A DNA stretch of 64,000 nt from JALYOK01 sp963840785 (GCA_963840785.1 CAWJAF010000003.1:186001-250000), one strand, 5' to 3'; shown: positions 37,620 to 46,668, counted from the stretch's first letter. The notes: generated by a model not told the origin, from the letters alone. Numbers and translations are program-made.

Positions 37620-38621
37620 CTAAAGCACTTGAATAGTGATGGGGCGCTGAACCGTTTCCGAGGCAACCAAAGAATTTCGCAGCGGCCGGCCAAATTGCGT
37701 CGATGTGATTTCAAATCGGTCGCCTGGCCTAGTCGCAACGTTGGCAGTAAAACTCCCTGTTGCCGCGCCAAAAAAATGAACATGAACGTCCCCCGCACGG
37801 CGAAAGCCGGCGTACTTGAAATGATGGTGTTCTAGATTCCAAATCGAGTGCGCCATGTTGTCTTCGCCCGATAACCAATCGCCGGACCACACCGCTTTTC
37901 CTGCACGCATGAGTTTCGCCGAACCGGTGACATTGCCGGGCAACTCACCGGTCAACAATTCGGGGCCGTAAGAACATTGGCGAAGTTTCGAATGGGCGAG
38001 ATAAAGATAATTTTTTCGCTCCATCACATGATCGGAATACTCGTTACCAAGCGCGAAACCAACGCGCAAGACCTGACCCTGATCGCCGATTACATAGAGG
38101 CCAACGACTTCCACTTCTTCGCCGCCATCGTTCGCGTAGGCCGGCAATTCAAAATCCTTTTCCGGGGGCACAACCCAGTGGCCATCGCCTTTGTAGAACC
38201 ATTCCGGTGCCGCGCCGATCTCGCCAGGTTTCGGTTTGCCGCCTTCGATTCCCCACTTAAACATTTTCATCGAGTCGGTAAGTTCGCTTTCCGATTTTTG
38301 CATTTTCGTGTGCATGGAATCGCGCGCAGCGGCGCTACCGAGATGGGACAAACCCGTTCCTGTAACCAAACAGCGATGAGGATCAGGGTGAGTCAGCGGC
38401 GGCAGTAATCTTTTCTCGGTGACGATGGCATCGTAGTCGGCGGTTTCCTTGCTCAGAAGCGGCGCAATATGCTGTTCCAAAGATTGCGATTGCCGCGCGG
38501 CATCAAGGGCTAGACGGTAGACACTATGAACTTCGGCCACGACGTTTAATGATGAGCCCGTTGGTGGAACTACGCCAACCTTTTGTTTGCCTGCTTGATC
38601 TAGAAATTGAACGAGTCGCAT
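37620..38621 (-). CDS. GguC-like fumarylacetoacetate hydrolase family protein
   Basis: A 333-residue protein of the FAH superfamily, closest to the GguC/AraD1 type. It starts MRLVQFLDQAGKQKVGVV and shows DPHRCLVTGTGLSHLGSAA near 80-100, MFKWGIEGGKPKPGEIGAAPEWFYKGDG, and EVVGLYVIGDQGQVLRVGFALGNEYSDHV, which carries acidic metal ligands. Related enzymes dehydrate 2-keto-3-deoxy sugar acids. The exact substrate cannot be told. Probably cotranscribed with the lipocalin-like gene. Confidence 0.75.
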   Translation of the reverse strand: MRLVQFLDQAGKQKVGVVPPTGSSLNVVAEVHSVYRLALDAARQSQSLEQHIAPLLSKETADYDAIVTEKRLLPPLTHPDPHRCLVTGTGLSHLGSAAARDSMHTKMQKSESELTDSMKMFKWGIEGGKPKPGEIGAAPEWFYKGDGHWVVPPEKDFELPAYANDGGEEVEVVGLYVIGDQGQVLRVGFALGNEYSDHVMERKNYLYLAHSKLRQCSYGPELLTGELPGNVTGSAKLMRAGKAVWSGDWLSGEDNMAHSIWNLEHHHFKYAGFRRAGDVHVHFFGAATGSFTANVATRPGDRFEITSTQFGRPLRNSLVASETVQRPITIQVL

Positions 38622-38644
38622 GATTCCCTCCTACACGTGAGATT

Positions 38645-38672
38645 TGTCACTCCCGCGAAAGCGGGAATGACA
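38645..38672. repeat. Intergenic inverted repeat, TGTCATTCCCGCG family (short form)
   Basis: TGTCACTCCCGC and GCGGGAATGACA pair almost perfectly around a four-base loop. It stands between the GguC-like and DUF423 genes. Confidence 0.75.
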
Positions 38673-38691
38673 GAAATTATCGTTATCGATC

Positions 38692-39069
38692 CTAACCCGA
38701 CTTCCAAACGGAAACGGCAAAAACCAACCATGCGACGATAAATGCCAATCCGCCAAACGGTGTAATCGCGCCGAGTATTTTGATGTTCGTCAATGCCAAT
38801 GCATACAAACTACCGGAAAATAAAACAATCCCAGCGATCATCAACCAACCGGCCCAGCGCAGCGCATTAGCTTGTGGCCAGTGCAATGCGGCAAAGCCAA
38901 TAACCGCAAGCCCGAGCGCATGCCACATATGATATTGCACCCCAGTTTGATAAACCGCCAGCATTTCCGGTGTTAATTTTGCTTTGAGTCCGTGGGCGCC
39001 GAATGCGCCCAACAATACAGCTAACGCAGCGAACAATCCGGCGAGAACCAATAGCGATTTTGCCGCCAC
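38692..39069 (-). CDS. DUF423 family inner-membrane protein
   Basis: A 125-residue protein with four hydrophobic helices and the family hallmarks LLGAFGAHGLK near residue 20, YQTGVQYHMWHALGL near 40, and ITPFGGLAFIVAW near 101. Function is unknown; YgdD of E. coli is a relative. It begins nine bases after the nitronate monooxygenase stop on the same strand, suggesting cotranscription. Confidence 0.85.
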   Translation of the reverse strand: MAAKSLLVLAGLFAALAVLLGAFGAHGLKAKLTPEMLAVYQTGVQYHMWHALGLAVIGFAALHWPQANALRWAGWLMIAGIVLFSGSLYALALTNIKILGAITPFGGLAFIVAWLVFAVSVWKSG

Positions 39070-39078
39070 AAGATTCGC

Positions 39079-40044
39079 CTATGCGACTGCTTCGCTGATG
39101 GGCACGCTACAAGCTGCTCGATATTCCTGCGCGATGCGCTGCGCTAATTCGGCGATGGTCGGCACATCATGAATAGTCGCAACACCGTGACCGGCGCTCC
39201 AAATATCTTTCCAGGCTTTGAGATCGCTGTCCGCCAAGCCGCTCACATCGGGCTTCTTCGGCGGCAGCGTTGCGGGATCAATGCCAAAACGCGTGATCGA
39301 AGGCAATAAGAAATTTGCATGAATGCCGGAAAAACGATCGGAATACACTAAATCTTTGACACCGCAATCGACGATCATTTGTTTGTATTCCGCTTGCGCG
39401 TTCGATTCTCTCGAGGCAATGAAACGCGTGCCCATGTAGGCAAAGTCTGCACCGAGCATTTCCGCTGCGCGCACTTGCTGGCCATCATTAATGCCGCCGC
39501 CGAGCACTAAACATCCATCCCAAAACTCGCGAATCTCACGCACTAATGAAAACGAACTTTGAATCGAGGCGTGCCCGCCCGCGCCGCCACCGATGCAGAT
39601 GATGCCGTCGACGCCCGCGTTCATCGACTTACGCGCATGGTCTGCGCTGATCACATCGCAGAACACCAAGCCGCCGTAGCTATGTACTTCGTCGATCACT
39701 TTGCCGGGATGGCCGAGGCTGGTGATGACCAGCGGAATTTTGTGTTTGACGACAATTTCAAGATCCGGCTCGAAGCGCGGATTGGTTCGATGCACGATTA
39801 AATTCACGCCCAACGGCGCAACGACTGCTTTGGGATTTTTCGTTTGATAGTCGGCGAGATCTTGTTTTATTTCTGTGAGCCATTGATCGAATTGCTCAGA
39901 GGGCCGCGCGTTCACATGGGGAAATGTGCCTACGATGCCCGCTTTGCATAGCGCGCTGACGAGCGGCGGAAATGAGACGAGGAACATCGGCGCGCCAATG
40001 ACGGGTGCAGTAAGTTTGTTTTTAAATAGTGCGGGAATGGGCAT
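39079..40044 (-). CDS. Nitronate monooxygenase (2-nitropropane dioxygenase-like)
   Basis: A 321-residue FMN-dependent TIM-barrel enzyme. It begins PALFKNKLTAPVIGAPMFLVS. The FMN phosphate site is in GVDGIICIGGGAGGHA and CLVLGGGINDGQQVRAAEMLGADFAYMGTRF. Such enzymes oxidise alkyl nitronates such as propionate 3-nitronate, though many relatives are of unknown use and may act in fatty-acid or aromatic catabolism. It lies just upstream of the DUF423 gene. Confidence 0.85.
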   Translation of the reverse strand: MPIPALFKNKLTAPVIGAPMFLVSFPPLVSALCKAGIVGTFPHVNARPSEQFDQWLTEIKQDLADYQTKNPKAVVAPLGVNLIVHRTNPRFEPDLEIVVKHKIPLVITSLGHPGKVIDEVHSYGGLVFCDVISADHARKSMNAGVDGIICIGGGAGGHASIQSSFSLVREIREFWDGCLVLGGGINDGQQVRAAEMLGADFAYMGTRFIASRESNAQAEYKQMIVDCGVKDLVYSDRFSGIHANFLLPSITRFGIDPATLPPKKPDVSGLADSDLKAWKDIWSAGHGVATIHDVPTIAELAQRIAQEYRAACSVPISEAVA

Positions 40045-40135
40045 GATGATTTGGTTGGTTGGATATTAATTGACAGTATATCTGGGTTGACGCGTGGCGA
40101 CTCGAGAGGCAAATTGCTAGAATCCGCTCTGACCC

Positions 40136-40206
40136 TCATCCCCACCGTTCTCCCGAGGGAGAAGGGACTTATTCCCCTCTCCCCCTGGGAGAGGGTTGGG
40201 GTGAGC
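40136..40206. repeat. Intergenic repeat of CCCTCTCCC/GGGAGAGGG type
   Basis: The region CCCTCATCCCCACC ... CTCCCGAGGGAGAAGGG ... CCCTCTCCCCCTGGGAGAGGG ... TTGGGGTGAG is nearly a palindrome, with nested hairpins. Elements of this look are common between genes in beta- and gammaproteobacteria. The 285-base gap around it holds nothing else that I can identify. Confidence 0.65.
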
Positions 40207-40329
40207 GATCGGCGTAAATTAGAAAACTATGGCTCGCGCATACTGCGGCATGCCCAACAACCGCACCCAGCTTGCTTCACAGCGATGGCATCGCTAGCAG
40301 CCTCACCGGTATTGCCTTCCAGGCCACCG

Positions 40330-41482
40330 CTATTTACGCGGCAGTATCCCCATGGCTTTGCAAATAATCCCAAGCATCACTTCATCTGCACCACCGCCGA
40401 TCGACGCGAGCCGGCCGTCACGATAGGCGCGCGACACGGGATTGTCCCAGGTGTAGCCCATGCCGCCCCAATATTGCAAACAGGCATCGGGCACTTCGCG
40501 TAGCAAGCGCCCCGCTTTTAGTTTTGCCATCGATGCAAGCTCAGTCACGTCTTTGCCACTGACGTAAAGATCAACGGCGCGATAGGTCAGTGCGCGCAAA
40601 GCTTCGACTTCGGTCTTGAGCTCGGCCAGGCGAAAATGCACCACTTGAAAATCGAGCACGGTCTGGCCGAAAATTTTTCGTTCGCGAATGTATTCGACGG
40701 TATCGTTCAATGTTCGCAGCAGTGCTTCGATTGCGTTTGCTCCCGCCCACAAGCGTTCTTCTTGGAATTGCTGCATCTGATAGGTGAAGCCCATGCCCTC
40801 TTCGCCGATGCGATAGCGTTGCGGCACGCGCACGTCATCAAAAAAAATCTGCGCCGTGTCGGATGCCATCATGCCGATCTTGCGCAATTTTTTCGCGACG
40901 TTTATTCCCTTCGTTTTCATCGGGACGCAGATCAATGTTTTGCTTTTGTGCGGCGATCCTTCGGAGGTATTCGCAAGCAAGCACATCCAATCGGCTTGCG
41001 TGCCGTTGGTCGTCCACATCTTCCCGCCGTTGATGACGTAATCGTCGCCCTCTTTTTTCGCCCAGGTTTTTATCGAGGCGACGTCTGACCCCGCACCGGT
41101 TTCCGATACGCCTAAACAGGAAACGAACTCACCGCTGATCGACGGTGCGAGAAATTGGCGCTTCACTTCATCGCTGCCATAGCGCGATAACGCCGGTGTC
41201 GCCATGTCCGTATGCACACCGATCGCCATCGGAATCGCGCCGCAACGAATACGTCCCAGGGTTTCCGCCATCACGGCCGCGTAGGAATAATCCAAACCCA
41301 TGCCGCCATAATTCTTCCGGCTTGGTCAGACCAAGAAATCCCAACGCGCCCATTTTCTTGAACAGCTCATGAGCGGGAAAAATCTCGGCATCTTCCCATT
41401 CGTCGACGTGGGGATTAATTTCGTTGTCGATGAACTTGCTTAAGTTGCGGCGTAGTTCTTCGTGTTCTTGTGTGAGTTGCAT
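40330..41482 (-). CDS. Acyl-CoA dehydrogenase, broken by one extra base
   Basis: Rejoined length is 383 residues. The N-terminal frame (MQLTQEHEELRRNLSKFID ... LGFLGLTKPEE) continues in another frame from YGGMGLDYSYAAVMAETL. The junction is near 41309-41313, where GAAGAATTATGGC has one T too many for EEYGG. The rest is typical: GVSETGAGSDVASIKT, GGKMWTTNGTQADWMCLLA for FAD and acyl-CoA binding, and a C-terminal QYWGGMGYTWDNPVSRAYRDGRL. The usual YEGT glutamate region reads IGGGADEVM instead, so the catalytic base may be elsewhere. It follows an SDR gene, probably one operon for acyl-CoA breakdown. Confidence 0.85.
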
Positions 41483-41483
41483 A

Positions 41484-42359
41484 TTAATCTTTCAAAACTT
41501 TCGGCGTTGTTGCCAAATGAAAACCATTGAAGGCCGGAGAGGCAATACCAGAGCCGACCTCCGGCCATACGCGTTTGGCGTTCGGCGCGGCACCATCGAT
41601 TCGCAAACACGCACCAGAAATAAATGCGGCTGCCGGCGAAAGCAAAAATACAATCGCCGCGGATACTTCCGATTCCGTGCCGAGACGATGCGCCGGCGTT
41701 AAATGCTTGAGCTGTTTGATGAGCGCGCCCATTTCCGGCGGGTAATTATCCATGCCGCTTGAGGCGATCCATCCCGGCGCAACGGCGTTGCTGCGAACCG
41801 GCGCCCACTCCAGTGCCGCCGTCTCGGTAAAATTCAGCATCCCCGCCCGCGCCGCGCCCGAGTGCGCCATGCCCGGCATGCCGTGCCACATATCCGCGAT
41901 GATGTTGACGATGGCGTGATCGCCTTCGCTGCGAATCATGCTTTCATCCACTGCGTATAGCATTCGCGCGCGAACAAAAAACCGCCGGTCAAATTATTGC
42001 GGACAACCGTGTCCCAACCTTTGGCGCTGATTTTTTCTAGCGGCGCGGAGAATTGGCCACCGGCATTGTTGACGAGGTAGTCGATGCGACCGTGCGTGTT
42101 GAGAATACTCTCAACGGTTGCGCGAACTTGATCTTCTTCGCGGATGTCGCAAATGTGGGTCGATGCATTTTCCGCCGACGTCGGCGATCTCTTGTTGAAC
42201 TGCGCTGAGTTTTTCTTGCTTGCGGCCGACTAGCGCAACGTTTGCGCCAAGCGCCGATAATTCATGCGCTGTGCAGCGGCCGATGCCGGAACCACCGCCG
42301 GTGACGATGGCGATGCGGTTCGAAAACAAATTCTGAGCGAAAATCGACTTAAACTGCAC
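41484..42359 (-). pseudogene. Short-chain dehydrogenase/enoyl-CoA reductase-like, two frameshifts
   Basis: Rejoined length is 291 residues. Rossmann start: NRIAIVTGGGSGIGRCTAHEL. Middle part (about 42160-41945): HICDIREEDQVRATVESIL and YLVNNAGGQFSAPLE. End: NIIADMWHGMPGMAHSGAARAGMLNFTETAALEWA, with a non-classical catalytic region. The order and the C-terminal ISGACLRIDGA resemble peroxisomal-type 2-enoyl-CoA or 2,4-dienoyl-CoA reductases. One extra base in a T4 run (42167-42170, + strand) and one missing base near 41940 break it; the two cancel. It ends one base ahead of the acyl-CoA dehydrogenase start region. Confidence 0.75.
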
Positions 42360-42403
42360 GATTAATGTGGGTTTCCGGGAATGCAGGGCAACATGACATT
42401 ATC

Positions 42404-42469
42404 GTCATTCCCGCGAAGGCGAGAATCTAATGTCTTTCCTTGAACGACGCGGGATCCCCGCCTTCGCGT
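42404..42469. repeat. Intergenic inverted repeat, TCATTCCCGCGAAGGCG family
   Basis: TCATTCCCGCGAAGGCGAGA (left) and GGGATCCCCGCCTTCGCG (right) are imperfect complements. It lies just after the DUF4230 stop and before the SDR start. Confidence 0.7.
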
Positions 42470-42481
42470 AGTTGACGAATT

Positions 42482-43180
42482 TTACGCCGCCAACCGATTC
42501 GGCATCTCGATCACCATCGCCGGCACTGGATCGGTCTTAAACTCGAACGTAACGTTCTCGGCGCCAAACGCACGGGCGATTGATCGCAATGTCGATTCCG
42601 CCGAAGCATGCAAATCGCCTTCTAATTTCTTGATCTGCTCTTTCGCGCGCTCTTCAGCGTGACTGCGCGCGGCGGCGATCAATTGGTTCTTGTCTTGCTC
42701 GCTGAAACTGCCTGCAAAGAAACCATTTAGCAAATCCGGCAATAGCCATGGCAATACGCGTGCTTTTTGCTCGTCGTAAACGTTGATATTGCGGATGAAG
42801 ACTTCGTGCTGGCATGGCGGCATTTTCATGTTGTAAGCGCCCTGCCCACGCGGCTCGATTTGGAACGCGTTGTTGCGCAAATTAAAGCGAAATTCGATCT
42901 CGAATTCGAACACCATCGCCATTTTCTTTTGCGTCAGCACCCAGCCTAAATATTTCTCGCCGAACTGACCCCAGGAATGATCGGTCTCGGTGACGATCTC
43001 TTTGGTAAAAACTTTGTAGACCGCTAACTCGCCAATGGAGCGCATGTCTTCGATATTGCTGTGAATGGTGATTTGCTGCGATGGCTTGCGATCGCGCAAC
43101 GCGCGCACGAAGAACGTGGCCATGTATATCAGCGCAATAAGTAGCACCAGAACAATGATGAGCGACCAATTGAAGTCCAT
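42482..43180 (-). CDS. DUF4230 domain membrane-anchored protein
   Basis: A 232-residue protein with one N-terminal membrane helix (WSLIIVLVLLIALIYMATFFV) and a soluble domain that fits DUF4230: ELAVYKVFTKEIVTETDHSWG, a beta-rich core, and a C-terminal charged helix (SHAEERAKEQIKKLEGDL) followed by RSIARAFGAENVTFEF. Function is unknown. It lies downstream of the rplI terminator, so it probably has its own promoter. Confidence 0.7.
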   Translation of the reverse strand: MDFNWSLIIVLVLLIALIYMATFFVRALRDRKPSQQITIHSNIEDMRSIGELAVYKVFTKEIVTETDHSWGQFGEKYLGWVLTQKKMAMVFEFEIEFRFNLRNNAFQIEPRGQGAYNMKMPPCQHEVFIRNINVYDEQKARVLPWLLPDLLNGFFAGSFSEQDKNQLIAAARSHAEERAKEQIKKLEGDLHASAESTLRSIARAFGAENVTFEFKTDPVPAMVIEMPNRLAA

Positions 43181-43222
43181 CGGAGAGCCTCCTTACAACC
43201 ATTCGAAGTCATAGTCTAAAGC

Positions 43223-43250
43223 AAAAAAGGGCTGTTACCAGCCCTTTTTT
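43223..43250 (-). terminator. Rho-independent terminator of the ribosomal operon
   Basis: GGGCTG-TTAC-CAGCCC, flanked by six A and six T residues, lies 28 bases after the rplI stop. It would act on both strands and fits the end of rpsF-priB-rpsR-rplI. Confidence 0.9.
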
Positions 43251-43277
43251 GTATTGTTGCTATTTACTTTTTTATGC

Positions 43278-43727
43278 TTACGCTTCGCCCAATACCGAAA
43301 CCTTAATCGTTGCGGTCACATCGCTATGCATCGCTAGCGTCAATTCATGATCACCCACTTGTTTAAGCGGACCGTCGGGCATGCGAATTTCCGCTTTTGA
43401 AACTTCAAAGCCTTGGGCTTTAAGTGCATCGGCAATATCGGCATTCGTGACAGAACCAAACAACTTGCCGTCGACACCTGCTTTTTGCGTGATCTGAACC
43501 ATCATGCCGTTGAGCTTTTCCGCCCGAGCATTCGCTTGCGCCAAAATATCGGCCTGTTGTTTTTCCAAGTCCGCACGACGTTTTTCAAACTCAGCCAAAT
43601 TTTCTGGCGTGGCGCGTTTTGCCTTGCCGTTCGGGACGAGAAAATTGCGCGCGTAACCATTTTTGACTTTGACCACGTCGCCAAGCTGGCCGAGGTTCAC
43701 GACTTTTTCGAGGAGAATAATTTGCAT
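43278..43727 (-). CDS. rplI: Ribosomal protein bL9
   Basis: A 149-residue large-subunit protein. The N-terminal domain MQIILLEKVVNLGQLGDVVKVKNGYARNFLVPNGKA is followed by a long connecting helix and a C-terminal domain. Standard length. Last gene of the rpsF-priB-rpsR-rplI operon, nine bases after rpsR, and followed by a strong terminator. Confidence 0.97.
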   Translation of the reverse strand: MQIILLEKVVNLGQLGDVVKVKNGYARNFLVPNGKAKRATPENLAEFEKRRADLEKQQADILAQANARAEKLNGMMVQITQKAGVDGKLFGSVTNADIADALKAQGFEVSKAEIRMPDGPLKQVGDHELTLAMHSDVTATIKVSVLGEA

Positions 43728-43736
43728 GTTGGCTCC

Positions 43737-44027
43737 TTAGTGCAAATCGGTGTACGGCAGCAACGCGAGGAAACGCGCACGCTTAATCGCAACCGATAAT
43801 TGACGCTGAAAATACATCTTCGTACCGGTGATACGCGCCGGAATAATCTTGCCGTTTTCGTTGATGAAATCCTTTAGGATTTCGATGTCTTTGTAATCGA
43901 CTTCGGCTATTTTATCGGCCGTGAAGCGGCAGAATTTTTTGCGGCGAAATAACGACCGCTCCGGATTACGCTTATTTTTTAGGTCGGTCTTTTTCTTGCC
44001 GAAACGACCTCTAGTGGGTAGTGCCAT
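43737..44027 (-). CDS. rpsR: Ribosomal protein bS18
   Basis: A 96-residue small-subunit protein. The core KKFCRFTADKIAEVDYKDIEILKDFINENGKIIPARITGT and the basic AIKRARFLALLPYTD are diagnostic. The extra basic N-terminus (MALPTRGRFGKKKTDLKNKRNPERS) is longer than in E. coli, as in other betaproteobacteria. It overlaps the repaired priB 3' end by 17 bases. Confidence 0.97.
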   Translation of the reverse strand: MALPTRGRFGKKKTDLKNKRNPERSLFRRKKFCRFTADKIAEVDYKDIEILKDFINENGKIIPARITGTKMYFQRQLSVAIKRARFLALLPYTDLH

Positions 44028-44335
44028 GATTAACCTCTTTCAATAATTTATAACTGTTCACATGAAGCACGGGAATGTCAGATCGCTGACTCGTCCGCGC
44101 TAAGAATCCTTTGACCACAATCTCGCGTGCCATCGGTAAATCGAGCGACTTCTTGCGCCAATTCGCCTGCGGCTTGTATTCGCATATTCACGACAACATT
44201 CAGCGCTGTATTGGCCTCGCTCTGGCGCGACTGATGTTGCAATTCGAACATCAATACCGGCACGCCGGCTGGGCTGTAACGAATCGCTTGCAAGTTGCGC
44301 ATCACACCGGATAACACGATTTGATTGCGGTTCAA
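44011..44335 (-). CDS. priB: Primosomal replication protein N (PriB), broken by one extra base
   Basis: The position between rpsF and rpsR is the hallmark of priB, a single-strand-DNA binding protein of primosome restart. The OB-fold text is MNRNQIVLSGVMRNLQAIRYSPAGVPVLMFELQHQSRQ. An extra base near 44124-44128 breaks the frame after FTDGT; removing it gives EIVVKGFLARTSQRSDIPVLH and a stop at 44011, total 107 residues, the normal length. The TTG start overlaps the repaired rpsF stop as TTGA, which supports both repairs. Confidence 0.85.
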
Positions 44336-44740
44336 ATGACGTCGTTAGGCTGCGGCCGTTCCGGCGCGGCGACATCGTCTAACCGCTTCCATCGCTTGCG
44401 TCGTCGACAATGACTTGGATTTTTCTTCCTTCATCATCGCCGAAGGTTCGGTCACGGGACGTTCCATTTTCACGGTCAAATGGCGCAACACCGCGTCATT
44501 GAACTTAAACGCGTCTTCGATTTCATCGAGCGACTTTTGATCGCATTCGATGTTCATCAACACGTAATGGGCTTTGTGAATTTTTTGAATCGGATACGTT
44601 AACTGGCGGCGGCCCCAATCTTCCAGGCGGTGAACGCTACCGCCGTTGTTGCTGACCATGCCTTTGTAACGCTCGACCATGGCGGGCACTTGCTCGCTTT
44701 GGTCAGGGTGAACGATGAAAACGATTTCATAATGTCGCAT
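44332..44740 (-). CDS. rpsF: Ribosomal protein bS6, probable frameshift near the end
   Basis: The first ~120 residues are standard bS6 (MRHYEIVFIVHPDQSEQVPAMVERYKG ... HYVLMNIECD). As written the gene ends in an odd basic tail (RRCRRAGTAAA, stop at 44345). Removing one base near 44380 gives an acidic tail (VDDVAAPERPQPNDVI) with stop at 44332, which fits the usual acidic C-terminus of bS6 and overlaps the priB start as TTGA. First gene of the operon; AGGAG precedes the ATG. Confidence 0.93.
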
Positions 44741-44765
44741 TAACTCTCCTTATGGGTGATTTAAA

Positions 44766-44793
44766 GCTTCCCGTAATGCGAGTACGGTGAAGC
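44766..44793 (-). promoter_or_regulatory. rpsF leader hairpin, candidate bS6:bS18 autoregulatory element
   Basis: The mRNA would fold GCTTC-A-CCGTA-loop-TACGG-GAAGC, a bulged hairpin with CCG next to the bulge, 26 bases ahead of rpsF. The known bS6:bS18 leader motif is a hairpin with a CCG-containing bulge that mimics the ribosomal site. This is a structural likeness only. Confidence 0.45.
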
Positions 44794-44806
44794 AAGGAAA
44801 ACGATA

Positions 44807-44836
44807 ATTATAACAGGAGTTTAGGGCGCGGATCAA
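44807..44836 (-). promoter_or_regulatory. Putative sigma-70 promoter of the ribosomal operon
   Basis: On the minus strand TATAAT (44807-44812) is preceded at 18 bases by TTGATC (44831-44836). It would start transcription about 60 bases ahead of rpsF and include the leader hairpin. Confidence 0.5.
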
Positions 44837-44884
44837 ACCATGCTTGCAAGGTAAACTAGCGCACCAGGAATCATTTCACCCACC

Positions 44885-46024
44885 ATGTTTAAGTTACCAC
44901 CCGAACTCACGGAGTTCCAAGCCGCAATTCGAGCTTTCTCACAGGCGCATATTGCCCCACGCGCCGCCGCGATCGACGCCGACGCCACCTATCCGCGCAA
45001 TTTGCATCGTCTGCTCGTCGAACATGGCTATATGCGCCAAATTGCCTTGCCGGAGCCATTGCCGCAACGATTTTTGCGGCGCGCGTTATTGATTGAAGAA
45101 ATCGCTTACGCCAGTGGTGCCGTTTCCATGATTCCTATGGTTAATGAATTGGGTTGCACGCCGTTGCAGTTGTTTGGCAACGACGCGCAAAAGCAGCGCT
45201 GGCTAAGCGGCGTTGCCGACGGCTCGCTATTTGCCTCCTACGGATTAACCGAACCTGCCGCCGGATCCGACGTTGCAGCCCTTGCCTGCGCCGCGCGCGC
45301 CGACGGCGAGCATTACATTCTCAACGGCGAGAAGTCTTGGATTTGCAATGTGCAGCGGCCGGGTTTCTGTGTTGTATTCGCGACGCTCGATCCGAACGAC
45401 AAACGCCACGGCCTCACGGCATTCATCGTGCCGACCGACAGCAGCGGCTTCGATATTCATAATGCCGAACCGACGCTCGGATTGCGCGGTTCGCCGACCT
45501 ACAATTTTCGGTTGAACAATGTTCGCGTTGTGCGTGAACATGTTCTCGGCAGGCCAGGCGATGGCTTTCGCATCGCCATGATGACGCTAAGTCACACGCG
45601 CCCCGCCGTTGCCGCGCAGGCGCTCGGCATTGCCCGCGCCGCGCGCGATGCGGCACTCGCCTATGCGCGCGAGCGCAGGAGCATGGACAAAGCGCTGATC
45701 GATCACCAAGCCATCGGCTTCATGCTCGCCGACATGGAAATGAAAATTCGCGCCGCGCGCCATTTGGTGTACGAAGCGAATGCGTTGCTTGGGGAATCGC
45801 TTGGGGGCGACGCGATCGCGACGGCCTCGGCCAAATGTTTCGCTGCCGACACTGCAATGCAAGTCAGCACTGACGCGGTGCAAATTTTAGGTGGCAACGG
45901 ATATAGCAAAAATTATCCCGTCGAACGATTTTTTCGCGACGCGAAAGTCACGCAGATTTACGAGGGCACCAATCAGATTCAGCGCATGGTCATTGCGCGC
46001 AAACTCGCTACGGAAGGCAAATAA
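44885..46024 (+). CDS. Acyl-CoA dehydrogenase
   Basis: A 379-residue flavoenzyme of beta-oxidation type. Diagnostic regions: YGLTEPAAGSDVAALACAAR near 120, HYILNGEKSWICNVQRPGFCVVFA, LGLRGSPTYNFRLNNVRV, DALAYARERRSMDKALIDHQ, the FAD segment QILGGNGYSKNYPVERFFRDAK, and the catalytic Glu in IYEGTNQIQRM. The chain-length range cannot be told. A GST-like gene follows two bases after the stop, on the same strand, suggesting one transcript. Confidence 0.92.
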   Translation: MFKLPPELTEFQAAIRAFSQAHIAPRAAAIDADATYPRNLHRLLVEHGYMRQIALPEPLPQRFLRRALLIEEIAYASGAVSMIPMVNELGCTPLQLFGNDAQKQRWLSGVADGSLFASYGLTEPAAGSDVAALACAARADGEHYILNGEKSWICNVQRPGFCVVFATLDPNDKRHGLTAFIVPTDSSGFDIHNAEPTLGLRGSPTYNFRLNNVRVVREHVLGRPGDGFRIAMMTLSHTRPAVAAQALGIARAARDAALAYARERRSMDKALIDHQAIGFMLADMEMKIRAARHLVYEANALLGESLGGDAIATASAKCFAADTAMQVSTDAVQILGGNGYSKNYPVERFFRDAKVTQIYEGTNQIQRMVIARKLATEGK

Positions 46025-46025
46025 A

Positions 46026-46655
46026 ATGAAACTCATTATCGCGACGCCCAGCCCCTACGCACGCAAAGCGCGCGTGGCATTGTTAGAAAAAAACATTCTG
46101 TTCGAAACGGTGATCGAAAATCCATGGATTCCCGAAACCGGCATCGGCAAGGTCAATCCGCTTGGCAAAGTTCCGGCGTTGATTTTAGATAACGGCGACA
46201 TCGTGCACGATTCATCCGTCATCGCCGAATATGTCGACACCTTTGCGCAGTCACCGCAAATCCTTCCCACGGATCCACTGCTGCGCGTCGCCGTTAAGCA
46301 AATCGAAGCAATTGCCGATGGCGTGTGCGATGCGGTGGTGTTGATTTTGCTCGAACGCTATCGCCGGCCCGAGTTACAGAGCGCAACGTGGATGTCACGC
46401 CAGCGCAAAAAAGTCGACGCCGGAATCGAGGAACTCTCGCAACGACTCGGCGAAAAAGAGTTTTTCACCACCGCCGGTTTTTCTCTTGCAGAAATTTCAA
46501 CGGCGTGTACGTTGGGCTATTTGGATTTGCGCTTCCCGGAATTCCATTGGCGTGCGGGCCATGGAAATCTGCAACGCCTGTTCGAGAAAATGTCCGCACG
46601 GTCATCGTTCGCACAAACCATTCCCTCGCCGCAATTCGTACCGCAAGATTTTTGA
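46026..46655 (+). CDS. Glutathione S-transferase family protein
   Basis: I start at MKLIIATPSPYARKARVAL (ATG 46026), directly after the acyl-CoA dehydrogenase stop; the longer open frame upstream overlaps that gene and is not GST-like. The 209-residue protein has a thioredoxin-like N-domain with NPLGKVPALILDNGDIVHDSSVIAEYVD (glutathione site) and an all-helical C-domain (LLILLERYRRPELQSATWM ... FSLAEISTACTLGYLDLRF). The substrate is unknown; coupling with an acyl-CoA dehydrogenase suggests catabolism. Confidence 0.88.
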   Translation: MKLIIATPSPYARKARVALLEKNILFETVIENPWIPETGIGKVNPLGKVPALILDNGDIVHDSSVIAEYVDTFAQSPQILPTDPLLRVAVKQIEAIADGVCDAVVLILLERYRRPELQSATWMSRQRKKVDAGIEELSQRLGEKEFFTTAGFSLAEISTACTLGYLDLRFPEFHWRAGHGNLQRLFEKMSARSSFAQTIPSPQFVPQDF

Positions 46656-46668
46656 TTGCGCCAAGAGG

